Positions 22,612-34,625 of a stretch of 64,000 nt of DNA are shown piece after piece. The notes beneath the pieces were generated by a model. The model did no database searches, was not told where the DNA came from, and saw nothing but the letters and a program-made list of their open reading frames with translations. This DNA is from Ustilaginoidea virens (lineage: Eukaryota; Ascomycota; Sordariomycetes; Hypocreales; Clavicipitaceae). The stretch is from assembly GCF_000687475.1 (NCBI RefSeq), contig NC_057321.1, positions 1,426,001-1,490,000 of the forward strand. Direction: 5' to 3'. The first letter of the stretch is position 1. Each line of letters opens with the position of its first letter. Made by a program: the position numbers and the translations under genes.

Positions 22612-25003
22612 CGTCACTGCGGCAATAAGCAGGAAGCAAGCAGCGGAGTCCGGCGGCCAGTTCGAAAAAGTCCAGCGTCACCCCAGCAAAAGAAAAAACC
22701 GCATGAATTCTCGTCAACCCGCGCAATGGGTTCGATGCATAAGGGAGGAGGCTGGGGTACAAAAGTCGAACAAGGCCATCAGGCCATCGGTTTGCCTACG
22801 TACCCGACAACCAAGGAAAAACGGCCGCGTTTCGTCTTGCTGCAATTCGTAGCCGGACCAGAACTCAACCAAGAGAAGAGCCACGCGCACCGGGTGCCGA
22901 GGCGTCCAGCTGCAGCCAAACTAAATGTATGTAGTCCGTATGTATGTGCTCTAGCCGCCAATTGGGACCCGCTATCCGCCGAGACAGATGCGACCAGACA
23001 GATGCTGGGACGACAGTGGACACCCTGCGTTGCCAAAGTTGAAAGCCTAGAGCAAAGGTTGAAGCTTCAAAAAGCCACGCGTGTCAAGGCAAGGTCAAGG
23101 CAAGCAGGACCCCGTGGCCTTGAGTCCTTGACCCCAGCCTGGAGCTGTCAATTTGTTTCAGGGTCGACGGGCTGCCTCCAATCCTGCTGCAGCAGCCAAC
23201 CTGGGAGTCTGGTCGGTCCGTCCAGTCCTGGATGGATCAAGTCCCACCACTCCGTACTGCACTGTCTACGGAGTGGGATGCTATGTACCTAGGTACATGA
23301 ACTGTACCGTAGCACCTAGCCCCCGGCAAGCCAAGCTGTATTTAAGCTGACTGGTAGCTTCAGTAGCTGTAGTGGGTACGGAGTAGGGAGCACCGAGAAT
23401 GGATTCAACGGGCCGCACACGATCCGACCCAAGCCAAGTACCTATGTACCTAATCCAAGTCTAGAGTGCGCGGCGTGCTGCCTCAAAATACGCACTGTCG
23501 CTGAGTGCAAGCAGCAGTCGAGGCGAACAAGCCGACGAGGGCGAAAACGGAGGCTACATGAAGGGTTGCTAACATGAACAATACCACCTGTTTGCATTGA
23601 CAGGAGGCTTCATGTTGGCTTCTTATGTACTGTACGGAGCGCAAAAGGTTCATCGCTACAGTGCAGTACACGTCTGGTATCAAGCGTATCAAGCTGGTAC
23701 ATATCTACCAGTGGGGGCCTCCCAGGTGGGTCCACAGTGATTGCACTAACCTCGCACAACTCAAGCTGGAATGGATGTACTTTTGAGTGCAACGGCGCAA
23801 CCGCGTGTCAACGGCGACATGTTTTTTTTTTTTTTTTTTTTTTTTTCCCTCCAGCCCTGAATTGCCCCGGATGAATCCAGCCGTTGCCGAGAATGGGCCT
23901 GCATCAAGGGGTGTCGGGTCTATGATGCAAAAAACCCAAGCTTTCGGGATTGCGCCAACACTCGGCAGCTCGCCGCCCCTTTTCCCACGACCGGCTACGA
24001 GGTACATGTATCTGTGTAGCCATTCTTCTCCCCTCGTTGACGTCGACGGCTGGAGTTAGGAGTAGACGTCGTCCCCGGCCCTTGGCAGGTCATGGCTATG
24101 CACGCAAAGTGTCCGCGGGATGATCCGAGAATCCGAGACTAGCAGCAGATTCGGCACCGGCAGCAAAGGCCCTTGGGATACCCGTTTCCATCTCGCTCCA
24201 GTCTCGACAAGTCTCGACCGACAACTTGTCCATCTCTTGCCTCTCGGCCGCTGGTTACGTCAACGCAAACGTCTGGTGCCCATGTTCAATGCCAGCCAGT
24301 TGCTGTCATCACGTCGGATTCCGGAAGTTGCCAGCAGCGGGCCTGCCAGCGGCGGCCTGCCAGCTTGGCGCGGCGGTTGACAGGCAGCCAACCCAGCTCA
24401 CCCAGCTCCTGGCACCTGCCTGGCCCGATGGCGCGAACCCCACTGCGCCCACTCCTGTCAAGCCCTACCAAGCCCTATGTACATACCAAGCCAAGCCAAC
24501 AGCCCAGCCCAGCCCAGCCCAGCCCGGCTTGACGCCATCGATGGGCCTTCCTTCCATTTGCTCATCAAATCGCATCGCCAAGGGGCTCCTCAAAACGGCA
24601 CGGGCTTATCTCGATGGCCGTTGCAGATGGTGGCAAGGGCCATCATGACCCTTTTGCAAGCAAGCCATCCCACGTTTTGCCCGTCCAGGGCCACCACGCC
24701 TCTGGCACAACGGAGCAGCCAGACCTCTCTGCTCGTGCGCGTTGACGTGCATGACGATTATGCAGAGCGCCGTTGATCACCAAGTGTCAGCCAAATCGAT
24801 GACACTTGTATTTGGGGGATTGTCCGCATCCCCAGCGAGAATGCCAGCAGCGACGAAATAGTTGCATCGGGCCGTTGGCAGCAGAGCCTACTCCGTACTC
24901 CGTACTCCGCACTCCGCTCTCCGACCGAGCCCATCTCTGGCTCGCTCGTGGGATTCCGAAGTTGGTGTGGGCCAGAAGGTGACAAATGCTTCAAAGGCGA
25001 TGA

Positions 25004-25074
25004 CCCTCTCTCTCTTCCTCTCTCTCTCTCTCTCTCTCTCCCTCTTCCTCCCTCTCCCTCTCCCTCTTCCTCCC
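25004..25074. repeat. CT-rich microsatellite
   Basis: Nearly uninterrupted CTCTCT and CCTCTTCC units, a pyrimidine tract that may lie in the promoter or leader of the SIS-domain gene. Confidence 0.9.
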
Positions 25075-25544
25075 GCCGTAAGCAGCAAGCCTTTTTTTAA
25101 GGAACGGATCGCACCAATGCCAAGGCACTCCAGGTCCTGGTCCTCATTGTTTCTGCCCGCTTTCCCACCGCTCCCAAGCTGCTGAGCCGTTGGCCCTGTC
25201 CTCCGGTCAAATTTTTAAAAGTTTGTGCGAGGGGTTCGATATTCTCCCGTCGTTTGGGTCCAGCCCATCACCCAACGACGTGGGCAAAGATACACCGGGT
25301 CTCATTTCTTTTTGCCATTCTTCTACTACACTTTTTTTTTTTTTTTTGGCTTGTTTTTCTTACTTTTTTTTTGGCCTCGACAGACGGGATCGCGGCAACT
25401 TGCTGCAGAGACAGTTGGCAAGCGGACTGTACTGTACGCTTGGTCGTCTTCCCGGGACCAGCAAACCACAATACGACACATCAGCAAAAAAAAAAAATTT
25501 TGATCTCCAAATCGTCGCTCGTCTTTGTGACACTCAGCTCTTTT

Positions 25545-25619
25545 CACACACACATTTGCATACGCACACACACTCACACACACACACACACACACACTCA
25601 CTCACTCATACTCACATTC
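25545..25619. repeat. CA/CTCA microsatellite just upstream of the SIS-domain gene
   Basis: Interrupted (CA)n and (CTCA)n repeats ending about 12 bases before the proposed ATG at 25631. It is probably in the 5' leader; in one frame it would encode THTH-type repeats, which argues for the downstream start. Confidence 0.85.
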
Positions 25620-25630
25620 GCAGAGGACCA

Positions 25631-26921
25631 ATGGACATGGTAGATGCGCGCCAAGCAGAGCGGCGGCTCATCCAAACCAGTGCCGTCATCGTGCTCGGTG
25701 CAAACCAGGGTCCAGCACTACCCCCTCCGTCGCCACCAACACCATGTGCCTCTCCGTCCGGTGATGCTCTCGTAGACCCCCCGGAACCGTTCAGCCTCGA
25801 GCACCATCGACAGCCCCGTCAGAACGCCCACGCGCGAGGTCTTCCGCACCACCCTCTGCGCCGCCACGACGAATCCCCGGCCACTGAAAGCCGCCTGCGC
25901 CGCGGCATCCACGTCCTGAACAAGGAGGCGCTGGCACTCGCCAACCTGACCGCGCTATACGAGACAGACCCCGTGGCTCGGGACGGGTTCGACGAGGCTG
26001 TCCAGGCCCTCGTTCGGCTGGGCCAGCTTCGTGGCAAACTCGTCATCATCGGGGTGGGAAAGTCGGGTCATGTTGGCAAGAAACTGGCCGCGACCATGCA
26101 GAGCCTCGGTATTCGGGCCGTATTCATGCATCCTACCGAGGCGTTGCATGGCGATCTGGGCATCATTGATTCCCGCGATTCCCTAATGTTCATCACCTAC
26201 TCTGGAAAGACGCAGGAGCTCATGCTTTTGCTGCCACACCTCGACCACACGCTGCCTACTATTCTCCTCACTTCTCATATGCGCCGTGAAACGTGCGAGC
26301 TCGTCAAGAGACGCCCAAACACCATTCTCCTGCCCGCCCCCATCCCGGAAAGCGAGAAGACGTCGTTTGGAGTGTCTGCTCCGTCGACATCCACCACCGT
26401 CGCACTCGCTCTGGGAGACGCCCTGGCCATGGCCGCGGCGAATGAGATGCATGACAATGTTGCCGCTGTCTTTGCAAAGAATCATCCTGGTGGAGCGATA
26501 GGTGCGGCAGCCGGGGACCCGGCAGCTACTCAAGCGTACGTGCGTTCGCATGGTTGAGTGACCGTGATAAGACATTCCTTCCCCTGGCCTCGCAGGGTCC
26601 GACACGGGGACAGCCTGGGCAGTAGACGTTGCCGCCCAAGAGTCAAGGCCCAGACCGGGAGCAATCGAGGTCATCACACACCCCAGCCGCCAGATCCGCG
26701 GAATCAGCACCGCGGGCTTGACTCAACCGCTCGCAAGTCTCCCCCATCTGTTCACGTCCCACCCCGACATGCCGGCCATGTCGTCCCCTGACACGACGCT
26801 GCGCCAAGCCGGCAAGGCAACATGTTCCATGCGACGCGGCACGATAACCCGGGAGGGGGAGGAGACGGACCGCCTTGTAAATCAGGCCTTTGTCGCTGGT
26901 GTCGCGGCAGGTCTTGAGTAG
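25631..26921 (+). CDS. SIS-domain protein, KpsF/GutQ-like sugar-phosphate isomerase family
   Basis: Likely binds or isomerises a phosphosugar. The SIS core is clear: LVIIGVGKSGHVGKKLAATM, MHPTEALHGDLGII, MFITYSGKTQELM, SFGVSAPSTSTTVALALGDA and FAKNHPGGAIG, the arabinose-5-phosphate isomerase pattern. ATG at 25631 is preferred because the frame upstream is microsatellite-encoded. The 3' end has two possibilities. Unspliced, the frame stops at 26557 (308 residues). Spliced with a GTGCGG donor after 26501 and CGCAG acceptor at 26595, the phase closes, giving 398 residues with a tail containing THPSRQIRGISTAGLTQPLA and TSHPDMPAMSS, which resembles the C-terminal region of longer fungal homologues. 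I favour the spliced form. No neighbouring sugar-metabolism gene. Fungal members are uncharacterised as far as I recall. Confidence 0.8.
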
Positions 26922-27747
26922 GCAAGTTGCAACACCTTTGGTGACACGGCCGCGCGCACAAACCAATTCCCCGCCTCTCTGGCTCGTTATCTTGATCGTC
27001 ATCCTCTGAGGGGCCCGGTTTCAGACCCTGGCTGTGGGAAGAAGCTCTGCATCTTTGCCATTTGTTTGCCGCCATCGACGCAGACGCGTGTCTGCGGGCC
27101 GCCGTGGTTTTTGTCGTGATTTTGGTTTTGTCGACTGCGCACACCACTTCTTCGACAGACAACTGGCGCACAGAGCAGGGTCAGCAGACAGCAGTGAGCA
27201 TCAGTCACGCATGAGCCGTGCGAGAAAAAGAAACCTGCTGCCTCCATCGTGCCCCCCCCCCCCCCCCCCCCCTCCCCCCAGTAAGCACGAATGCCACGTC
27301 CCGCCAGCCGCGTCCAAGATAGGATCACGCACCGCTAGGTCACACCGCAGGGTTGCGTCTTGCTGCCTCATGTCCCTCCGGCCTTGTTTCGGCTGCTCCC
27401 TCCATTTCTACGATGCCGCGTGGGGAGGCGCAGCCGGCGCGAACGAGGGCACTCACGATGACGGCGTCGGCGTAGCGTTGTCGAAACCACATCTCTACAG
27501 GGGCTTCTTATCATGCACGCGCCGTGACGGGACTCAGGCGCCTAAAGGGATGGGGGAACTAAATCGACGCGAGGCGCAGGGACTCATCTGCCGGTCTCCT
27601 GACGACGTGCCCGGTCGCGCCGCCTCGATTGATTAACGCATTGCCGGCCTGGGATCTAGGATGGTGCCCTCCCCGAGTCGATAGCATGATTCATGGTCTG
27701 CATTCGCGCAGAAGCGTGGCGAAGACGACGATTGCAACCCTCATCAT

Positions 27748-27830
27748 CATAGATCCGTTAGATAGCATCATCGATCCCTTGGATAGCATCACCGATCCCT
27801 TGGATAGCGTCACCGATCCCTCGGATAGCC
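27748..27830. repeat. 21-bp tandem repeat, about four copies
   Basis: Units of the type GATCCCTTGGATAGCATCAC with few differences. The period is divisible by three, and one plus-strand frame reads as a seven-residue repeat (DPLDSII type), but no gene structure surrounds it. Confidence 0.85.
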
Positions 27831-30729
27831 GCGCCAAGGGACATCTAGAAGGGGGGTCCGGCATCAGTCCGTCCGTCGCACGTCGCACGTCGCACGTCGC
27901 CCCCTGGGGGTTGGGAACGACGTCGTGCGGGGGGTTGGTCTGGGAGGGAAAGTCGTCACGCGACTTGTTGGCCATGGAAGAATACACCCGGGACCAGGTG
28001 GGCCGTGCCTTCTTTTCTCCGCCCAGTGGGGTATCCCGGGGTTGTCGGCTTGTCGAGGCACACGGCAGGGAGGGAGCATGCGTGGTCAGTAACCATAGGC
28101 CATGGGCCACTGTTGACCTGGCGGGAACGACCATGGATGGCAAGGGTGGGGGGACAAGCGCCGGCGCGGTGCGGTGCGTACAAGTAGATACCTGCAGCAC
28201 GACGGGGCTTGGGTCAATAGCAAGCAGATGGGGTGTTGATGCAAAGTGCTCGAGTAAAAAGTACTCGAGGCCGGAGGAGGGCTAGGCATTTGATTAGGTT
28301 AGGTTAGGTACCGACGAGGTTGGGTAGGTAAGGTACGGTAGGGAAAACTCGCAGGCTCGAAGACAAATGACGAGAAAAGAAAAGAAAAAAAAGTCCCTTG
28401 AACCATGCCACTGCCCCGATTGACACTTTGCAACGCGGGCTGCCAAGTTTGTGGAATCTTCCAGATGCAGAGCCGGGCATCCGACAGGACGTATCCGTAT
28501 CCGTGCTCTGCGCTATCTCGCCGGCCCTTGGCAGTTTCAGGCAGGTGCCTGGCCTGTTCGCGCTCTTGCAGGCTCGCGCAGAAGCCCGTGCCCCCAGCCA
28601 CACGCTGCCGGCCCCTGGGGGGCCCCTGGGGAGCCAGATGCGGCGTCGTCGACGACCCACTCCGGTGGGGGGCGGGGGGGGGGGGGATGCAGAGGCGCGA
28701 GTTCTCTCCATCAATTAGTCACCTTTTTTTTTTTTTTTTTTTTTTTTTTTCTCCCCCGTCTTGGCAGCCGTGGCACCCTAGCTGCGCACGTGACGGATTA
28801 CCCGGAATGGGTTGAGTTTGGGGCCCGCGGTGCATTACGGATACATGGTGAGCAAACTACCTAAGGTGGTGCAAATTATTCTGGGGTTCACATGTCTAAA
28901 TCGTTTCTGGCAATGGCCGGGCGTGGTATCGGTATCAAAGGGCGAGAAAACATGCAAGCCCGTGGAGCTGCTGCGGCAACGTCAATCAGCAACCGAGTCG
29001 AGTCGTGCCGCCTGCGGATCGGAATAGGATACGCTAGCTAGCCTCTCATGGCGCGCCGTGGCTCCCAACCAGTGCGTCGAACAAATGCTTGTCAAAGGTC
29101 ATCATCACGCAATCTGCAATCGGGGACATGGCAAAGCGCAGCAGCATTGGACCCGTCAAGGGGGCTGGACTTGTTTCTTCGACATGGGATGCGTTGTCTG
29201 AATGCGCCCTTGCTGTGACGGTGCCGAAGCGGCGTGGGTGCCAACTGCTAGAATATGTAAGGACCCCCTTGTCGGCTGCGGGCCACTATCGCAGGCCAGA
29301 CGTCGGTCGGCTGGTTTGCGGCCGGCCGTTCCAAGCAGGTGTTTTGGTAATTTTTATCGGCGACAAAGCGAGACGACGAGACACGACGCATTCGATCAAA
29401 CTCAGCTCGCATGGGTTTCAGAAGGGGCCTCTTTGGCCCGCAGCGCGGCCCCGCGATTGGGGAGTCTTCTCCTCGGATGATATGGAAAGCCAAAATACGG
29501 CCGATGAACTCTGTTTGGGCACAAAGCTCGGTTGGCCTTTGGTCGCGGCCATGGCCATCCACCAACAGACCCAGGCGGACTGATAAGTGGTTCGGGTTGC
29601 TGGCCCTTTTCCGCCAGGGGCCCCGGCCTCGATTCGACTGGCCGCCACCGGCTGCAACAAGGAGATGGATGGATAGGATGGACTCGAGTGATGGATGCTG
29701 TTCTGCGCAAGGTATGTACGAGCCAGAACAAGCGTGGACGCCTCGGCCGCAAGCCACGTCCGGTCGGATCATTGATGCTCTTCCCGAAGCAACCTGAGTG
29801 GGGAGGGGGGGAAGTTGGCGTGAATGTTGAGAGAAAGAAGATGCCCCCCCGAGTCTGGCGCCCAGTAGGCACGTACCTGCCTCAAATCTAGTAGGCTCCG
29901 GCTTTCCGAGAGCGCAAAAGTTCGCAGTGCCAAGAGCCCGGCCTTTTTGCAGCATGTAGCCAAAGGACGTGGTGGGCCGGAGGAAAACAAGGGGCGAAAT
30001 GCACCTTCATGGGCCGACCTGCGCTTCGAGGGCGCGCTGGAACGATTCCCTCACGGAACCGAACCGATTGAGCGCGAGACCAAGTAGCGGTAGCGGTAGC
30101 GATATGTAGCTGGCTGGGTCCGTCCGAGTCCAAAAGATTGACCAGACCCGTTCCCTCACATGCATGTATGTGCATGGGTGAGGTGGAGGGGGGGGTTTTG
30201 GCCCATGGGCCCATCCATGGCTGGCGCCGAGGCTGGCGCCGAGGCTGGCCGAGCCAAAGGATAAAATGAATGAATACAAGTAAACGACTGGGGCTGTTCT
30301 CTGTGGCGGCCAGCCTTGCTTGTTTGATGGGTACGGAGTATGTTCCTTTGAAGTTACGCTGTACGGATGGTACGGGCTATGGGTGACGCGGCGAGAGAAG
30401 CTGCAAGTACGGAGTAGCGGAGTACCTTCCCAAGATACCTACAGTACATATGTACCAGGCAGGTGCAAGTACCAGGGCATGGATCTGGCTTGGCTTGGCT
30501 TGGCTTTTGTGGATCGCTCCGCGTTGGCGGCGGCAGGTAATGCCGGGCTTGGACTTGCCGTGAACGGAGCAATGGGCATATGAATATGAATGCAATGCTG
30601 GCTGGTTCTTGCCCGTGCCCGTGCCCATGCCATGTTCGTCGTTCCTGCCAAAATCTCTTATCATGACCGGCTTTCCGCCAAGATTTTCCTCCGCCACCTC
30701 GTTTCTAATAAGCTTGACTTCTCGCCATC

Positions 30730-30737
30730 ATAATAAC

Positions 30738-30767
<30 letters not shown>
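30730..30767. repeat. AAT trinucleotide microsatellite
   Basis: (AAT)n of about twelve units, with one AAC interruption near its start, in intergenic DNA. Confidence 0.9.
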
Positions 30768-30769
<2 letters not shown>

Positions 30770-31435
30770 GCCCCTTTTCGTCCCTTTGTTCAAACTGGGC
30801 TGGTATACTACAAGGGAACCAGCTGGGCCGGTGATTCCTCTGCCGCTCCTCCCCTCCAGGTAACACCTCTCTTTCCCTCGCCTCGCTTTGTCTTTGAAAC
30901 ACGGGCCTTCACCATAGGTGCTTCCAGCTCGACTAACCTCCGACTGCCCATTGTTTTTCCTGTTTCAGCCGGCGGCCTCGGAACCGGACGACCCGACGAC
31001 CGGACGACAAGGGGGCTACCCTCACCACCAAAAACCAAACTGCTTCCGATGACAAGGCTCGTCTGTTGACTTTGGATCACGCACGATACGGGAACAATTG
31101 GCCCAATTGCTCCCCATTCCTACGTCTCCACATCTTTTTTCTGGCCTTTGCTCCATTGTTGTCTCTTCGGCAGACCTGCACACCTGCACACCTGCACACC
31201 TGGCACAACTGGCACACCTGGCACACCCGCACGTCTTTGCAGGATCCATAACGTCATTCGGGGGCTTCTTCGGCCGCCAGCGCACGCCTTCCGACCCCTC
31301 GGAATTTGTTGACGCTTTTCGCTTAGCTTCGGCAACCTTGCTCCGAACAGCACGTGATGCAGAGGATATTGCTTTTTGGACAAGCAACATTGCCCTCGCA
31401 TCACTAGTCAAAATTCACCCTCCGGTTTTCCTAGC

Positions 31436-33220
31436 ATGAAATACGGGCAACGGTTGGAACGCGATTCTGTTCCGGAATGGAGCCTCCGTAAGTGTCCGCT
31501 ACATGCAACAAGGCTGCGGCTGCTGGCTGGTTCATGCAGGCCCAATGCAGGCGGCAAACAAAGAACATGTCACCAGGCCCTTCCTGTTTGAGCACCACCC
31601 TAATCAAAATGTCTTACCTTGCCGCCCTTGGCGCGCCCATGTTCCTGCATGCATTCCTGCTGACGCGCTTGCCTCTTTTTTTATTTTCTCGGGTCGCTCA
31701 AAACGTCAGATAACCTCGACTACAACTCTCTGAAACACGAGATCAAAGTCCACACCACGCGCGATCAAGCCACGGCGATTGCCATCCCTGGCCACCAAGA
31801 CACCACACTGAAGAAATTCGAGGACCGTCTTTACAGCGAGTTGTGTCGTCAGCACGCTCGCGTCGACCTGTTCATCAGCAGCAAAGCCGACGAGGTTTCA
31901 AGACGGCTAGGTACGTTTCGGCTGCCGCCTGGCTTTTTATTTAAGAACCGAAAGCACCCGTCCTTGACCGTCGGTCGCTTGCAAGAAATTTTTGCATGCG
32001 CTAACACGTCCTTTACATGCCAGAGCATCTTGGCAGCAGGATCCAGCGTTTGGCAGCAGCGTCCTGTGGCGGTGGCGGCGGTGGTTGTTCTACAACATCC
32101 TTTAAACGGCAGCGAAGAATCACCAAGTACCAGGGAGAACTTGTACGCTGTGGAGAGGAAATTCAGGCACTATCGCGCTTTGCCAATGCGCAAGTCGTTG
32201 CCTTTCGGAAGATTTTGAAGAAGTACAAGGTGAGAGAGAGGCTTTCCGCCCCAAGTTTCATCTGTTGCATTCGAATAGCCCACTAAGAACAAAGTGCCCC
32301 CCCTGCCGCAGAAATGGACAGGCTCTACAACACTGACGTCCCGCTTCAACGAGAACGTGCTGAGTCACCCCAGAAGCTTCACCAAACGCACCTTTTCGCA
32401 TCTTCAGAGCCGGCACGACGGACTTCTCCCCAGCCTGCTGGCAGCGACGTCTCAACTCAGCGAACCAAGCTCACCAGAAACCAATGCGCCAGCTCCACAA
32501 GAGTTGCCGGGGCCTCGTCGCCCACGGCAAGCAAATTATCAACCGCTTCCCCTGGCCGGCATGGACTCGCAGGTCAAGTACTGGAACGAGTACGATGACG
32601 GCAGCGAAGTCGGAGGACCCGAAGATGATTATGCGATATACATCGACCCCGACCAAGACGGCGGGTTTCCTGGCTTGGCATACATGAACGCCATGCTGTC
32701 GGCACCGTATGAAAAAGCAAAGCAGTGGTTCAAGACGAGGCAACCCAGCCGCGAACATGGCCCGCTTCTCGCATCAGAACAAGGCTCCAGCTTGGGATAC
32801 GCGTCCACGGCGGTGGATTCGGAGGAGGAAGGATACTCCAGCTCAGACGGATGCAACGCCCGGCTCGGCTACGCCACGTACTATGCTCTGCCCAGCATTG
32901 GCGAGCAAAAGGTGCAGAGGTACCGGGAAAGAGTGCTCACGTGGGCCACCCTGGGCAGCTTTGTCGTTTCCTTTGCGCTGTTGGGCGTATCCAGCGTGCT
33001 CCTCCTGACGGGAAGACACAAGCTTCACGTCGAGGTGGACGCCGGCGTGACTGTCGGGGTGGTGGCCAGTCTGTTTTGCGCAGGGTCCGCGCTGGGCATG
33101 ACATTGTATCGTCGAGATGCGTTGACGCTGACGTACAACTTTGTGGTTTGGAGCGCTTTTGTGGCCAGCTGCATCCTGAACGGCATGCTCCTGGTGCTGG
33201 TTCTGGGCAACGAAGCATGA
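31436..33220 (+). CDS. SPX-domain membrane protein
   Basis: SPX domains bind inositol pyrophosphates and report phosphate status. Four exons: 31436-31487, 31710-31910, 32024-32229 and 32312-33220; phases close to 455 residues. The SPX domain covers about residues 1-175: MKYGQRLERDSVPEWSLHNL at the extreme N-terminus, then YNSLKHEIKVHTTRDQA, ELCRQHARVDLFISSKADEV, and the lysine-rich helix AFRKILKKYKKWTGS spanning the last splice junction (the residues that contact inositol pyrophosphate in the family). A Gly-rich loop lies in exon 3. An acidic linker follows (DEEEGYSSSD type), then three membrane segments near the C-terminus (WATLGSFVVSFALLGVSSVL, GVTVGVVASLFCAGSALGM, FVVWSAFVASCILNGMLLVL). 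It is not an intact VTC2/3/4 type because no polymerase tunnel domain is visible. VTC1 lies 20 kb away. Role in phosphate signalling or transport is inferred. Confidence 0.9.
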
Positions 33221-33566
33221 GTCGGTAGTGGGGGGGTGGTGTGAGCTCTGTTCTTTTTTTTTTTTTTCTTCGAATTTTACGTGCGCGATTGCCGAGTCTG
33301 GGCGTTTTCGTCGTCGGGATCCTTGACGTTGAACCCGATGCCGAGGGCCTGGCCGAGCATGTGCCATGTTGTATATTGAGTGCTGGAAGGTGGTCCGGGC
33401 GTATGTATGGCGCATCTGGGTGCATGTGAATGGGAGGGTGTCGTCATGCAACGCAAAGCATAATGACTAGATGTCGATGTGGCGCGTAGGGACGAAAAGG
33501 AAAAGGCGAACTGGGCGGTGTCAGACGGGGCGGCGAGCCATGCTAGGAACATGCATACCTTGGGTG

Positions 33567-33592
33567 CTTAGGTAGGTAGGTAGGTAGGTAGC
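33567..33592. repeat. (GTAG)n microsatellite
   Basis: TTAGGTAGGTAGGTAGGTAG, six or so units. Confidence 0.85.
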
Positions 33593-33641
33593 TACAAACA
33601 TGGAAGATATCCCTGGCATTCCATGTTCACTCGAGCTGAAG

Positions 33642-33703
33642 ACGGGCTGCAAGATGAGCTGCAAGACGGGCTGCAAGACGGGCTGCAAGACGGGCTGCAA
33701 CGA
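33642..33703. repeat. 12-bp tandem repeat (GACGGGCTGCAA)
   Basis: About five copies, the second diverged (GATGAGCTGCAA). Encodes a four-residue repeat in any open frame. Confidence 0.85.
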
Positions 33704-33939
33704 TCAGCGTCGCAGCCAGGGTGGAACTGTAGATGCGCCAGCTCGGTGGTTTCCCTGCCCAGCTGCCGTGAAGCACGGGCTGCTCGAGGGGTGTCGTCAG
33801 ACGCGGCGCGACGACCCCGAGACATGACGCAGCCGACATGCTGCACAACGGGAAGCGCAAGGGGGACGGGCACAGCAGGCTGGGGAGGAAGGATGATCGG
33901 GGGGACTTGGGGCTGAGGAGGGGAAAGAGACGAACGGGA

Positions 33940-34160
33940 AATAAACAGAGAGAGGAGTATAAACAGAGAGAGGAGTATAAGTAGAGAGAGGAGTGTAAAC
34001 AGAGAGAGGAGTATAAGTAGAGAGGAGTATAAATAGAGAGGAGTATAAACAGAGAGAGGAGTATAAGTAGAGAGAGGAGTGTAAACAGAGAGAGGAGTAT
34101 AAATAGAGAGGAGTATAAACAGAGAGAGGAGTATAGATAGAGAGAGGAGTATAAACACGG
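33940..34160. repeat. GA-rich minisatellite with 12- and 18-base units
   Basis: Repeats of TAAACAGAGAGAGGAGTA and TAAGTAGAGAGAGGAGTG, with shorter TAAATAGAGAGGAGTA forms, about a dozen units. One strand is strongly purine, which could favour unusual DNA structures. Confidence 0.9.
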
Positions 34161-34309
34161 GCAGACCGGGGAGCGGAGAAGCAAGCCGGAAAGACGGGGA
34201 AGACGAGCACGGCAGACAGGGCCGGAGAAGGAAGCGGAAGAGGCGGTAGGGACAGTAACTAAAGAGAGGAAGACGGGCATGGCAGGTCAAGAAGCGGACA
34301 AGAAGCGGA

Positions 34310-34625
34310 GAGAGGAGAGCAAGAACACGGCAGACGGGGGCGGAGACGGACTGGAACACCCGAGAGCAAGACGAGCTCGGCACAGAGGATACAGACTGCA
34401 ACATGAAGAGCAAGACCAGCACGGCACACACGAGCTGGGACAGACACCAGATCAAAGAGGAGCAAGGACACGACCATATAACGAGCGGAGATGATGACGG
34501 AATCCGAGAGCAAGACGAGCACGGCAAGACAGTGGCGGAGACGGACTGGAACACCAAGAACAAGACCAGCACGGCACACACGAGCTGGGACAGACACCAG
34601 ATCAAAGAGGAGCAAGAAATCGGCA
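34310..34625. repeat. Imperfect tandem duplication of about 150 bp
   Basis: Two long matching blocks begin near 34404 and 34557 (both contain AGACCAGCACGGCACACACG and continue through GATCAAAGAGGAGCAAG). Another pair is CGGAGACGGACTGGAACACC at about 34341 and 34535. Additional shorter GAGCAAGA(A/C) units occur around them. Confidence 0.8.

Larger units (their letters stand above)
22612..25630. other. Divergent promoter region between ceramidase and SIS-domain genes
   Basis: About 3 kb without a supported gene. Contains palindromic CCTAGGTAC sequence near 23287, TACGGAGTA motifs (23377, 24889, 24896), a T25 run at 23822-23846, GCCCA repeats at 24503-24524, a CT-rich tract at 25004-25074, T/A runs near 25331-25371 and 25486-25499, and a CA repeat at 25545-25619 close to the SIS start. 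Confidence 0.5.
26922..31435. other. 4.5-kb gene-poor interval upstream of the SPX gene
   Basis: No supported gene. Features include a C-run at 27250-27272, a 21-bp tandem repeat at 27748-27830, GTCGCAC repeats at 27876-27901, TTAGG-like repeats at 28292-28310, a G-run at 28674-28686, a T27 run at 28724-28750, GATGTAGCGG-type repeats near 30082-30103, TACGGAGTA motifs (30332, 30408), an AAT microsatellite at 30730-30767 and ACCTGCACACCTG repeats at 31174-31230. Short open frames are repeat-derived. Confidence 0.5.

Noticed and set aside
22612..22617. Ceramidase starting two codons upstream (GTG at 22617)
   Set aside because: The codon is GTG; the ATG at 22611 is the first proper start and fits the protein.
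28292..28310. TTAGG repeats as a telomere-like tract
   Set aside because: Only three irregular TTAGGT units, flanked by genes on both sides; fungal telomeres use longer TTAGGG arrays.
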